Below the pieces are notes generated by a model. It did no database searches and had not been told where the DNA came from. It saw only the letters and a program-made list of their open reading frames with translations. Both the position numbers and the translations under genes were made by a program. This document shows, piece after piece, positions 1 to 9,364 of a DNA stretch of 64,000 nucleotides (position 1 is the stretch's first letter; each line of letters opens with the position of its first letter). Origin of the DNA: Cladopsammia gracilis (Eukaryota; Cnidaria; Anthozoa; Scleractinia; Dendrophylliidae); the NCBI GenBank assembly GCA_022457155.1, contig JAJGOT010000201.1:588001-652000 (forward strand), given 5' to 3'.

Positions 1-440
1 AACTAGTTAGGTAAGTCCTACATCCAACATAAATATGGTGAAGATCGGCCGACCCCCTTCTTCCAACATTTTTCAGATTTGCCCGGTTTTCTCAGACATA
101 CACTCTTAACATTAACTAAAAACCTAGTATTGAGTAGTGCCGATAGGGTGGGAGTGAAAACACCCCACAACCCTTCCACAGGTTCAAATTTTAATCTAGC
201 TTGGAAAGGCGTGGTAAACAGTTATCCGGTTTCAAATTTGCATTACCATTGCTAGACCAGACACCCAAGATTCGCATTCTTGACACCAAAGTCAGGCCAT
301 AAGGGTTGTCCGGATGTGAGCACCAAGCTCCTAACCTCATGGCATTTAATTTAGTCCCTGTACCTGTCTCGTATTTGTGAAGTGAGGTAAACAATTTGTC
401 TAAAGATAAAAATGTACTTCACAAAACATGTGGAGTCATC
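1..440 (-). mobile_element. LINE 1 (L1/Tx1-like), distal RT part, continues past the window edge
   Basis: Read on the minus strand, 394-191 gives an RT-distal segment with the LGAW...GLT...MRILGV pattern of L1/Tx1-type LINE polymerases, followed near 430 by D-D-S-T-C-F-V-K. This is the continuation of the RT at 3654-4136: removing the element at 441-3647 joins the two halves in frame across the Y-A-D-D motif. Stops occur after about 200, so it is a dead copy. The 3' end of the LINE lies beyond base 1. Confidence 0.8.
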
Positions 441-469
441 TATGGCGCTTTTTTGGGGTCAAAATTAAT

Positions 470-985
470 ACTTGCATTTTACATGGCGAATTAAAGTGTG
501 TCTTGCATTTTACATGGCGAATTGAAGTGTGTCTTGCATTTTACATGGCGAATTGAAGTGTGTCTTGCATTTTACATGGCGAATTAAAGTGTCTTGCATT
601 TTACATGGCGAATTAAAGTGTGTCTTGCATTTTACATGGCGAATTAACAACCACTTACATTTTGCATGGCAAATTAAAGTCTGCACATTTTACATGGCGA
701 GTTCGAAAGCCGCTTACATTTGCATGGCGAACGCACATTTTACATGGCGAAAGGTTGTGCCCAGAAGGACAGCCGAGGAGCCCTAGTGACGAGTTTCCGA
801 GTCGGGCAGCTTTCGGCGAATTCGAAAGCCGCTTACATTTTGCATGGCGAACGCACATTTTACATGGCTAGTTCTAAAATAGGAAACGGGGAACGGGGAA
901 CGGGGAACGGGGAATCTCTAAAATGGGGAATCTCTAATATGGGGAATCTCTAAAATAGGGAATCTCTAAAATGGGGAATCTCTAA
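470..985 (+). repeat. Left arm: tandem ACATGGCGAATT repeats plus GGGGAATCTCTAAAAT repeats
   Basis: About nine copies of a 25-30 bp unit centred on CATTTTACATGGCGAATT (470-870) are followed by GGGAACGGGGAACG and GGGGAATCTCTAAAAT units (880-1000). The same arrangement appears reversed in the right arm. Translations through it are repeat artefacts. Confidence 0.9.
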
Positions 986-999
986 AATAGGGAATCTTA

Positions 1000-2028
1000 A
1001 AAGCATGATATCACGAGAGTTTTGTGAAGGCGGCTGTAAGTAAAGCTGTCCGCTTGCGATAAACATTTCGCTCAGAAAACTCTGACTGAAATTCAGGATG
1101 GCTGCAAACCGTGTTTTGTTTCATATTGTGACAAATCATGCTGTGACACTTAGTGTCTGGTTCATCATAAGTTTGACAATGTGTAAAAAAAATTATACTC
1201 AGAAGAAATTTCCCCCCCCCCCCCCCCAAAAAAAAAAAAAAATTAAATGGCCCGTTCCTTTATTGGACGCAGTGGGTTCGGGGGGTCCGTGGAGCAAAAC
1301 GCCTAGGGGAGGGGAGGGTCCATTGGTGTGCAGAATCTTTTTCAAAGGAGCTTTTGATTTATTTTCATTTTTAGTCTGTTCCAGGGTGTTCCAGTGAGGT
1401 TCCGACGGTGTTCCGGGGGTGTTCCGGGGGTGTTCCGGGGGTGTTCCGGGTAGGTTCCGGGCTATTCCGGGCTGTTCCGGGGTGTTCCAGGTCGATTCCT
1501 GGTTTTACAAAAACCCCAGGGTATTGGCTTGATCAGCGCCGAGGTCAAAAGAGAAAGAGGGTGCCACAGTAATAGTAAGCGTGCACATGTGTTAAACTTG
1601 CATTTTCACGGAGTGACAGTACGAAGAACATTTTCTGGTTTCATTTCATTCGATCCTTTTTTGTACCTGAGCCAGGGCCAAGTTATGCGGATGTTGTTAA
1701 AAACGGTGGTTCAAGTAACAGGTTGAAGACACAGAAGAGGCTATTTATAGGATTGCGATTTTACAAATCCAGTTCATGTTTTGAAAAGCCAATTTACTCC
1801 ATATTTTAAAATAGACCTTTCTTACGCGGCGGCCATGTTGAGTACCAGAGTCTAAACTCGTCCTCAAGTTTTTCGCTGCGAGGCTAGACGTGCAAAACGT
1901 TTTGTTTTAGTGCAAGATAAGGGTCTTTGAGTCAGTCCGCCACGCGAGAGCCCGCGGTATTACAGTATGATCATATCCGCGGACGCCAAACTTATAAACC
2001 TACTTTGTGAGACATATAAATTCGTTGT

Positions 2029-2059
<31 letters not shown>

Positions 2060-2790
2060 TTTTTGGTATTGTGTTGTTATTTTTGGTAATTTGTTGCTCC
2101 CCACGACTTTTACCTGCATCCGCGACTACGACATTAAGCGCTTCTCGACCAAAACATGAAGGACGAGAACGAGGTCTGGAAAGGGTTCTGCGTGATCCGG
2201 ATTTAGCCGATTCAGGAATACAAAATAAATCCAGCCGTGATTCGGGAATACTATATCGACGCGGGATTTGCTTTATCTGTGGCCGTGATTCGTGATTTCC
2301 ATCTACAAAATTCCGTGAAAATGAAATATTTTATTCTGTATCAATTCACGCTCACATTTTTGTCGTGTTTTATAGGTCTCACTGGTTGGGAAAAACGACG
2401 GATAGACCGAATTCTGGTTTGACTTTTATAGCGGTAATAAAATATAAACCGTGAATGTCTATGCGAATGTCCAGAGTTTGTTTACTTGAAGAGCTTTCAA
2501 TTCTGTGGTATTTCTATAATTTCCTGACTACAATAGTTAACCATTAACACTTTAAACACTTTCCCAGAGTACGTGATTCGGAAAATGACAAAAACAAGCT
2601 ACGTGATTCGGAAATTTACGAAAAAATAGCCGGGATTCGGGATCCAGATCTCTCCCCCCCCCCCCCCCCCCCCTTCTCCAGACCCTGCGAGAAGGGTATA
2701 TCCTCCCATCTTGATTTTAGTTGGCTGAACAAGATCAGAAAGGCGGTGCTCCGCCGTCACCCACGATATCTTCAAGTTGAGAAGATGCTG
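1000..2790. other. Interior of the foldback element, no gene recognised
   Basis: Holds a C-tract plus A-tract at 1211-1241, about nine copies of a 12-bp GGTGTTCCGGGG-type unit at 1377-1495, a (TTTA)n microsatellite at 2029-2063 and a C-tract at 2656-2675. Open frames here are short and show no domain. Confidence 0.6.
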
Positions 2791-2794
2791 TCCT

Positions 2795-2996
2795 AGACTG
2801 CGAGCAGTCTCTCTTTTCCGCGAAAGTCAGTAGGGACGAGCGCGAAAAGCGAATTAGCGCGATGTGCGAGCTGCGAGCGGCGAAACCGCGAGCCGTGAGT
2901 AGCGCGGGCTCGCGCCCGCGCTACTTCGCGCTAATTCGCTTTTCGCGTTCGTCCCTACTGACTTTAGCGGAAAAAGAGAGACTGGTCGCAGTCTTA
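2795..2996. mobile_element. 200-bp palindromic MITE nested in the foldback element
   Basis: Arms of about 66 bp run from AGACTGCGAGCAGTCTCTC inwards through a GCGAAAAGCGAATTAGCGC stretch, and return as the reverse complement ending TCGCAGTCT. The loop is GC-rich. No coding capacity. The target-site duplication is not clear. Confidence 0.75.
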
Positions 2997-3131
2997 AACC
3001 GTCCCTGTTTAACCACTGTCTCCATGTTGAACTTGGCTATAAAGCCAGGCATGTCCAATAAATGAATATCGATCATTTGAAAAGCAACTGATATATTAAT
3101 TAAATCACGGGAGACTTACTGGCGATAAAAA

Positions 3132-3640
3132 GGAAACTAGACCCCATTTTAGAGATTCCCCATTTTAGAGATTCCCTATTTTAGAGATTCCCCATTTTAG
3201 AGATTCCCCATTTTAGAGATTCCCTATTTTAAAGATTCCCTATTTTAGAGATTCCCATTTTAGAGATTCCCCATTTTAGAGATTCCCCGTTCCCCGTTCC
3301 CCGTTCCGCGTTCTCCGTTTCCCGTTCCCGTTTCCCGTTCCCCGATTCTCCGTTCCCTATTTTAGAACTAGCCATGTAAAATGTGCCTTCGCCATGCAAA
3401 ATGTAAGCGGCTTTCGAATTCGCCATGTAAAATGTGCAGACTTTAATTTGCCATGCAAAATGTAAGTGGTTGTTCTGATTCGCCATGTAAAATGCAAGAC
3501 ATCCTTTAATTCGCCATGTAAAATGCAAGACACTTTAATTCGCCATGTCAAATGCAAGACACTTTAATTCGCCATGTAAAATGCAAGACACACTTTATTC
3601 GCCATGTAAAATGCAAGTATTAATTTTGACCCCAAAAAAG
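3132..3640 (-). repeat. Right arm of the foldback element
   Basis: Mirror image of 441-1000: GATTCCCCATTTTAGA units at 3145-3350, then CGCCATGTAAAATGC units at 3360-3620. Near-identity with the left arm gives a long hairpin potential. Confidence 0.88.
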
Positions 3641-3653
3641 CGCCATAGTCATC

Positions 3654-4803
3654 CGCATATTGGCGAATTTTAAAACGCTTTCCTTAGGCTTCTGGAAGGA
3701 GAAAACCTTCAATAGTATCATCCTTTCTTACACTGGTAGCCAAAATATCTGCGCATAAAACGTACAAAAGCGGAGACTGGGGATCTCCCTGCCTCACCCC
3801 CGACTTGAGTGGAATTTCTTTGGTCAAAAAACGATTAGCTATAATTTTCATATTTGCTTGACAGTGAGTGTCACGCAAGAGAAATAAATAAATTCTCGAA
3901 AATCGTCCTACCTGGGACGGAACAAGTTTGATCTTCTTGAATAATCGAGGGTAACACTTTTGAAAATCTGTTTGTAAGAGCTTTTGAACAAATTTTGTAA
4001 TCAACATCGAGTAGCGAAATGGCGGGGTCACCAATTTTTTTAGGTTTTTCCTATCATCTTTCTTGTAAAGTAACCTAGTCACGCCTCCTTGCATTGAATC
4101 ACTGAAAGAATTATTTTCCAAACTAAATAAGGCCAAAAAGATCCCAGAATTTAGCGTAAAATTCTTGAGGTAATCCGTCTAAACCCGGGGGGTTTCCCTG
4201 AAGAAAGTCCACGCATTGCGTGGGTAATTTTAGCCAAAGATAAAACTCATTCTTCGCAGGATAAAATTTCGCTCTAATCTGTTTTCAAGTTTGTTTAAAA
4301 ATTCGGTTTGGACTGTTAAATTAACAGGTTCTTGCGAGTACAAATTACGGTAAAAATCGAAATGAGCCGGAGTCTTGTTAAAAGACTTTAACACCGGCGG
4401 AGTTATAAATAGAATGAACAGTATTTTTCTGAGCCGTGTTGCTTCGAGCGTAAAAAAAGAATTTGCTAGGTTTTTCACCTTCTTCAAGCCATTTGACTCT
4501 GCTACGAATTTGGTTTCCTCTCATTTGGGATAAATTAACGGCTCGAATTTCTCTTTCGAGCGTTTCTATGGTGTATAGTTGCGTGGCCTTACCGCGATTA
4601 AATATGCGTTGTTTACTTCGTCCAAAACCTATAGCAACTAATGTTATAGATTCTTTAAGAAAATCCCACCAAGCTTGAATGGAATTAAATGCTTTCCGGT
4701 ACAATACATGTTTCTTAATAATTTCTGAGATCATATCGTAAACCTGATTAAATTCTAAATTTAGCCTCCAAAGTCCTGGTCCACGGGAAAATTCATTATG
4801 CAA
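3654..4803 (-). mobile_element. LINE 1 reverse transcriptase core, broken
   Basis: Translated on the minus strand, 4803-4230 gives the endonuclease-RT linker with RSRVKWLEEGEKPSKFFF, a hallmark of L1/Tx1 LINEs. 4136-3684 gives the RT palm with SGVRQGDPQSPLLYVL, and the frame runs on after one stop to K-I-R-Q-Y-A-D-D at 3654. The frame is interrupted between 4230 and 4136 and by a stop after L-P-E-A, so the copy cannot make a full polymerase. The catalytic Asp-Asp pair is exactly where the foldback element inserted. Confidence 0.88.
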
Positions 4804-5480
4804 ATTGCGGATAAATCAACAGAATCATGATCGGAAAAAACACAAGGCAAAATTTCACATTTTAGAAAGGAATCATACAAGTCCTGAGCAATAAAAAAAT
4901 TATCCAAACGTGTACCGATAGTTTTATCAGCGTTAAACCACGTGCTTTGTATTTTTCAGTCGGCCGTTATTTTTTTTTTTGCGCCAGATATCAATAAACG
5001 ATGAACACTTGTGCAGATCTTTCAAATCCGTGGAAATTGTAAGATTTCCTCCAAACTTATCAGAAACATTTTCAATGCAGTTAAAATCGCCAGCAATAAT
5101 TTTAAAAGAGTTCTGAAAAAATATTCATGAATTGTATCATAAAAGCATTTTCGTTCACTTGGATTCGTGGGTGCAAAATTAATTTTGGTGTCGTCGAGTT
5201 CAGTTAAAACACTAACATTTCTACCAGAAGAATCTCTTTTTCCATTGTAAACATTTGAAATCATTATTTTCAGCTACAAGAATGGCAACGCCGCCTTGTT
5301 TACCAAGAGCGGGCGACCAGAAACTTTTACCGCGCCATTTAGCTGTCAGAGAATTTATCGCATTTTGACTTGTCGCTAATAAAGTTTCTTGTAAACAAAT
5401 AAAATCAGAATGGGAATTTTTCGCAAAATTAAAAACAGAGCGTTGTTTGGCTTCATTGCCAAAACCACGGATATTCAAAG
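4804..5480 (-). mobile_element. LINE 1 apurinic-type endonuclease domain, degraded
   Basis: The frame begins at 5478 with M-N-I-R-G, the usual start of an APE-type LINE endonuclease. It contains FICLQETLL (catalytic Glu region) and K-Q-G-G-V-A-I-L-V. It shifts frame near 5250 and continues to about 5022. The order endonuclease, linker, RT fits a minus-strand LINE 5' to 3' from 5480 towards 1. An A/T tract at 4970-4980 disrupts it further. Confidence 0.82.
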
Positions 5481-5548
5481 ATGTAAATTTAGCTCTGAAT
5501 GTAAAAACTTGGAGAAAATTCTTCTGGTAAAATGAAGCTTACATAGGC

Positions 5549-5835
5549 TTAACTAATTAAGCTTAAGCAATTTTTGCAAATCACATTTAGACAGTTACTT
5601 GCTTTTCTGTTTATGTTTGTTTGTCCGATATCCAGTGTTTTTCCTCTTCGGCAAAGGTTGTTCGCCGTCATATTCAGACCGTTCGCGAGTTTTAGGGTCC
5701 GTTTTCTTTGCTTCAGGAATTGGCGTATCTTGTTTGTCTTTTTCCGTGATTTTTCCATTGACGAGTACAGGTTGTCGGTTTTGGCGTGGAGGCAAGCTTT
5801 TGCGAACTGCCCTGTTTGTAGCCGCGGGGAAGCGC
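5549..5835 (-). mobile_element. Probable C-terminal end of LINE 1 ORF1
   Basis: A Lys/Arg-rich minus-strand frame ends in K-H-K-Q-K-S-K just upstream of the endonuclease frame. Position and basic composition suit the end of a LINE ORF1, but no RRM or zinc knuckle is visible. Its upstream part is cut by the hairpin-ended repeat at 5840-6034. Confidence 0.4.
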
Positions 5836-5839
5836 GCGA

Positions 5840-6034
5840 AAAACAAAGCCTCGTTCCCAGTTCCTCTCTCTTCATATACGTCATCATCGATGATGACGTA
5901 ACGGGTGGACAGACGTGCACACGGACCGACGCGCCCGCGAAACATTCCGCTAGCCATGACCATGAAAAATGGCGGGACGGTTCTATGAGTATGGGGCTGC
6001 GCAGCCGAGCCTTCGGCTCGGCGAGTGCTCCGCT
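5840..6034 (+). repeat. Short hairpin-ended repeat, copy 1
   Basis: From about 5925 to 6034 it matches a minus-strand copy at 21443-21560, through ATTCCGCTAGCCATGACC, TTCTATGAGTATGGGGCTGC and a terminal GTGCTCCGCTAA. Before that end lies a stem-loop (GCCGAGCCTTCGGCTCGGC at 6003-6021). The other copy keeps the stem by paired changes. It could be a short retroposon or the 3' end of a Helitron-like element. Confidence 0.65.
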
Positions 6035-6348
6035 AATAATAGATTATTCACAGACAAACATCATTTCTCACGCTCCCCTAAACGTAACCCATCACATCAA
6101 GCATTAAGCTAAAACGCAACAAAACCATTTTGAGAAATAAATTGCTATATTCTGCAGTTGTTTTATATCCCTTTGAATTTGATTTTGAGTTATAATCAAC
6201 TAACCAAATTCACTCCCAGTGTTAGCATAAGTAAATAAATTTATTTCAAGTTTGAATAACCTTGCATTTTAGCTTATTGCTTGATGTGATTCTTTACGTT
6301 TGGGGGAGCGTGAAAAATGATGTTTTGTCTGTGTATAATCTATTATTA
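6035..6348 (+). mobile_element. 314-bp MITE at the outer end of the left TIR
   Basis: Self-complementary ends TAATAGATTATNCACAGAC and about 80 bp of arm (6035-6115 against 6265-6348). The inner flank is TTAA. The copy in the right TIR (11734-12049) has TTAA on both sides, which suggests a TTAA-targeting MITE. Confidence 0.7.
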
Positions 6349-6454
6349 ACTACCGCTGAAATCCAGCAGAAAATTTCCATCCCAATCTCAAAAAATATTT
6401 TCGGAGATTTCCTCATGTTCCTTTTTCCTATCTTCCGTCTTGATCAAAACAAAC

Positions 6455-6719
6455 ATTTGTCACACAGGGAGGTTGCTATTTGTCACTCAGGGAGGTTGCC
6501 ATTTGTCACACAGGTAGGTTGATTCTGTTTCCGCTGAATTCAGCTGAAGTCACTTGGGAATGACTGATTATTTCATGGGTTTTGGATTTTTTCCACTCTC
6601 AAAAAATATCTTGTGGATTTATATTTTTTGATTTTTTGATTTTGAGTTTTTTTACCCGGATGGAACTTTCATAGGATTTTATTTTCGGCGGCGGGAAAAA
6701 GTCTCTCCCGGAAAAGAAA
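6455..6719 (+). promoter_or_regulatory. Upstream cassette, left terminal copy
   Basis: In order: three 23-bp units of TTTGTCACACAGGGAGGTTG type, CTGAATTCAGCTGAA, GGGTTTTGGATTTTTTCCA, an AT-rich GATTTTTTGATT stretch, TTTTTACCCGGATGGAAC, then the ATG at 6720. The same order precedes the protease gene and the right-TIR ORF, so it is a shared 5' module. A promoter role is inference. Confidence 0.6.
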
Positions 6720-7277
6720 ATGTTTGATTCAGATGAAGAAATTTATGATGGCACTCCTGAAATTATTCAAGAAACATATACAACATGGCATTCTCGCAAA
6801 AATCCCAGACTGGAACATTTCAAAGATGTCATCCGAAAAAATCAGGGAAAGAACCAAATTCCACTCAAAGATCTCGAATTTTATCAAAAAGAAATTCTTT
6901 CCCAAATTCCCCTACACGAAGTCACAAGTAAAAAAGTCAGGGAGTTTGTCAAAGCTTCCAAATGGAAAAAAGTCAATGGCAACGATCATGAAATTTTCAA
7001 TCACATAACAAATCACGATGGGAATGATTATGAGCATCTTGAAAAGTTCCTCATTGATGATTTTAAATATTTTTCACTTGAATATGATGATCTTCATCTA
7101 AACAGAAAAAAGTTTCTCAATTTCAATCAAGTTCTTTTCTCCCTTCTGAAAAAGAATGGTTTCAGCCCCAATGAAGATGATTTCAAGCTTCTTGTTCTCC
7201 CATCAAAAAGGGCAGAACAAGAAAAAATAATCCAAACCATCTTCAAAAAATTAAATTGGAAAGAAAATGGATCTTGA
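6720..7277 (+). CDS. 185-aa terminal Polinton protein (possible VLTF3-like C-terminus)
   Basis: Intact 185-aa frame in the left TIR, starting 65 bp after the ACCCGGATGG motif. Acidic N-terminus (D-S-D-E-E-I-Y-D-G), Lys-rich middle, and a C-terminal segment with F-L-N-F-N-Q-V-L-F-S-L-L-K-K and a final L-N-W-K. That segment resembles the tail of VLTF3-like late transcription factors of Polintons and virophages, where N-F-N-Y-V-L-F-x-L-L is common. The resemblance is from memory and short, so function is uncertain. The stop overlaps the next start by 11 bases. The right-TIR partner is frameshifted, so this is the only intact copy. Confidence 0.6.
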   Translation: MFDSDEEIYDGTPEIIQETYTTWHSRKNPRLEHFKDVIRKNQGKNQIPLKDLEFYQKEILSQIPLHEVTSKKVREFVKASKWKKVNGNDHEIFNHITNHDGNDYEHLEKFLIDDFKYFSLEYDDLHLNRKKFLNFNQVLFSLLKKNGFSPNEDDFKLLVLPSKRAEQEKIIQTIFKKLNWKENGS

Positions 7278-7560
7278 AAAAACATCTTCCAACGAAGCCA
7301 GTGATCATGAAGATTGTTCCACATGCTCAGAGGAAGAAACAAGAAGCGAAGATGAAACCCCAACAACATGTGACGAGGAATTCATTGTCTCTGATTCGGA
7401 GATGGAGGAAGAAAGCGAAGGCACAATTGAACTCCTCTTTGAGTCATTTGTGAATCTCCAAGAGGAACACAAGATTCTCAAAAACGAACTCCAAAAGCAA
7501 AGTTGCCTCCTCTGGGAAATCCGCCGGGAATTAAAAGAAAGCGGAGCGAAGCGAAGCTGA
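7267..7560 (+). CDS. 97-aa acidic protein with C-terminal coiled coil
   Basis: Starts inside the last codons of the 185-aa ORF (ATG at 7267, upstream stop at 7277). This overlap suggests a linked pair. Residues 1-58 are very rich in Glu, Asp and Ser with two C-S-T-C/T-C motifs; residues 59-97 form a likely amphipathic helix (LLFESFVNLQEEHKILKNEL). Not recognised. It lies just inside the TIR and has no right-end counterpart. A strong hairpin follows 24 bp downstream. It could be a viral accessory or scaffold protein. Confidence 0.5.
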   Translation: MDLEKTSSNEASDHEDCSTCSEEETRSEDETPTTCDEEFIVSDSEMEEESEGTIELLFESFVNLQEEHKILKNELQKQSCLLWEIRRELKESGAKRS

Positions 7561-7583
7561 GCGAAGCGGTGTTTTGAAACCCT

Positions 7584-7610
7584 GAATATGAATGTAAAAC
7601 ATTCATATTC
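7584..7610. terminator. Perfect hairpin between convergent Polinton genes
   Basis: GAATATGAATG, loop TAAAA, CATTCATATTC: an 11-bp stem placed between the end of the plus-strand pair (7560) and the end of the minus-strand integrase (7619). It is symmetric and could mark 3' ends for both directions. Palindromic 3'-end signals are known in giant viruses; use here is inference. Confidence 0.5.
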
Positions 7611-7618
7611 TGACTAGA

Positions 7619-8563
7619 TTAATTTAGCTTTTCTGCATCACTAATCCACGGATTGAATTTGTCGGAATAGCCTTTCCACTTAACGAATGCTTTCTTTTTC
7701 TTCTGGTCTCGGCGAATAACCTTTTCAATGTGGAAAACATCCAGCGTAGTAGGCGACAATTCTGCTTCGTAAAATGATCCGGTGATTTTTTCTCCCAACA
7801 GATCGACTAACCTGTATGTCACGGGGTTTGTGTTCAATATTTCATCGATAACAAATATCTCTTCTGTCCAGTTCGGGGTGAAACCTTTGTCGAATATCTT
7901 TCGCTTGTATTTTGAAATTCGGACTTTGTCGCCGACTTTGAATTTTGCTGGGGCATGTTTAGCATAAAGTAAATCGCCGTATAAATTAGCGAAAACCTTT
8001 TTCTCATTTTTCTGTTTGCTCGCCTCTGCGGGAGTCATCCGAATGCTCGAATGAAAAGTGTGATTATATTGATTCACTAACTTGTCAAGTTTATCGAAAT
8101 ACACTGTATTATTGTTAGCAGAAAACATCTTAAAGAGTTTCTCCTTCATTGTCTTGTTCCAGCGCTCGACAACAGATGACTTTTCTTCGTTCTCCGTGGC
8201 ATACAATTTCATCCCATTCTTATCCAGGAGATCTTTCATTGTTCCATTGAAAAACTCACTTCCTTTATCAGTCCAAAGCATCTTCGATTTTCGCTGCGCG
8301 TTGAATATGGATCGGAAAGCATCGGCGACTGATTGACCTCGCTTGTCTTTCAGGGGGCGTATCCAACCGAACTTTGAGAAGACATCGATCGCCATCAGGA
8401 GATATTTGATCCCTTTGTTCCACCTCGAATATTTCCCCATCTCGACTAAATCCGCGGCCCAGATCTTGTCAATCCCATATGCTATGACTCTTCGTTTTGG
8501 AAAGCGCCGCTGGATTGGCCGGTGAAGTTCATTTGCCAGATTTTGAGCCCAGCCTTCACTCAA
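7619..8563 (-). pseudogene. Polinton retroviral-type integrase with chromodomain, N-terminus missing
   Basis: About 314 aa. The DDE core is visible: Asp38 in W-A-A-D-L-V-E-M, Asp99 in W-T-D-K-G-S-E-F and Glu133 in S-V-V-E-R-W-N-K-T, with 33 residues between the last two as in Polinton integrases. An SH3-like region follows (F-K-V-G-D-K-V-R-I-S-K). A C-terminal chromodomain starts near residue 280 (HIEKVIRRDQKKKKAFVKWK) and ends P-W-I. It would insert element DNA with a 6-bp TSD, and the chromodomain would guide it to chromatin. The frame opens with a non-ATG codon; the usual N-terminal HHCC zinc finger and start are absent and the sequence abuts the PLA2 gene, so a deletion probably removed them. 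Confidence 0.85.
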
Positions 8564-9324
8564 AATCCTTTCCCGTTTTTTGGGGCACCCAAACCAAGCT
8601 TCTGTTTTGCATCAATGACATTTCGTGCCAAAGCATGACCCCACTGTCTTTCTTTCCAAGGGATCGCATCCAAAGCGGCAACCATTTTCCTGTCTGCTTT
8701 ATTTTTACATTTACGTGGATCCGCTTTCTTTGCGCAGACTGAATAATCCGCATCGTGTTGCATAGCAACTGCATCTGTTTTTCCCGTGGGCTGCTGCAGA
8801 ATTTCAAGAATCTTTCCCTTTTCATCAAATCTGACTTGCTTGTCTAGTGGGTTATACGGGCCTGTATAATTATGACCTGGGAGGGTGAAACCTTTCTTTG
8901 GTCTTGGCAGCTTCCCAATTAATTTATGAACATCTAAAGCACCGCCATCCAAATCTGCACGATCTGTCTTATATTTTCTTTTTGGTCTAATCGCCGTGCT
9001 CAGCTCATTCAGCATATCGGAAGAGGTTTTGGCAAGAAATGGTTTCATTTTGTCAAGCGCGAAATCCAATGCGGATTTCTGAGCCTTTTTGTTTCGCAAT
9101 AATTCACTGGCTCCATATCTCCCCATTTCAACTGTCTTTTTCCCGAGCCAGGGAAGAGCATGCGCGACACCTGTCAGCGCAAGTTCACCAATGCCCCCGC
9201 CTTGCGGAGGCCGCGTCAGTTTCCCCGTACGAATCTTGTTTTTTTGATTCCACAGGAAGCGCAATGGCAAAACCACATCTTTCTTCCATTTTTTGCGGTC
9301 ATATATCCAGATGGTTTCACGCAT
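8560..9324 (-). CDS. Polinton/adintovirus virion protein with parvovirus-type phospholipase A2 domain
   Basis: 254 aa from an ATG at 9324. Residues 40-110 include a Gly-rich start (P-P-Q-G-G-G-I-G) and a long basic segment. Residues 148-200 hold a PLA2-like fold: G-H-N-Y-T-G-P-Y-N (150-158, the calcium-loop pattern of parvoviral VP1) and the catalytic pair His190-Asp191 in M-Q-H-D-A-D-Y. In related viruses this domain opens endosomal membranes during entry. It starts 40 bp after the protease stop on the same strand, consistent with one transcription unit. Its last codons overlap the start of the integrase frame; the C-terminus (G-A-P-K-N-G-K-G-F) may be shortened by the same deletion. Confidence 0.78.
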   Translation of the reverse strand: MRETIWIYDRKKWKKDVVLPLRFLWNQKNKIRTGKLTRPPQGGGIGELALTGVAHALPWLGKKTVEMGRYGASELLRNKKAQKSALDFALDKMKPFLAKTSSDMLNELSTAIRPKRKYKTDRADLDGGALDVHKLIGKLPRPKKGFTLPGHNYTGPYNPLDKQVRFDEKGKILEILQQPTGKTDAVAMQHDADYSVCAKKADPRKCKNKADRKMVAALDAIPWKERQWGHALARNVIDAKQKLGLGAPKNGKGF

Positions 9325-9364
9325 TCAGTTTGTTTTTTCTCCTTCACGCAATATGACTTCATTT

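Larger units (their letters stand above)
441..3647. mobile_element. 3.2-kb foldback DNA transposon, non-autonomous, 6-bp TSD
   Basis: Termini are TATGGCGCTTTTTTGGGG and its exact reverse complement. The flanks GTCATC at 435-440 and 3648-3653 form a 6-bp target-site duplication. The TIR arms are about 500-560 bp and made of tandem repeats. No transposase is readable between them. A 6-bp TSD is known for IS3EU-type elements and Polintons, but I cannot assign a superfamily. The host sequence is LINE 1, and excision in silico restores its RT motif. Confidence 0.85.
6035..7157 (+). repeat. Polinton left terminal inverted repeat
   Basis: Matches 12049-10923 reversed over about 1.12 kb with only scattered differences. 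It contains a 314-bp MITE, a tandem repeat, an AT-rich upstream cassette and most of the 185-aa ORF. Long gene-containing TIRs are normal for Polintons. Confidence 0.92.

Noticed and set aside
520..870. Overlapping frames through ACATGGCGAATT repeats (and 3229-3557 on minus)
   Set aside because: Pure translation of a tandem repeat in several frames.
479..870. Possible CRISPR array
   Set aside because: Repeats are diverged, contiguous without unique spacers, and the genome is eukaryotic.
6003..6034. Canonical Helitron 3' end (hairpin plus CTAA)
   Set aside because: The second copy is not followed by T as expected for A/T insertion, and no 5' TC end was found; kept only as an alternative.
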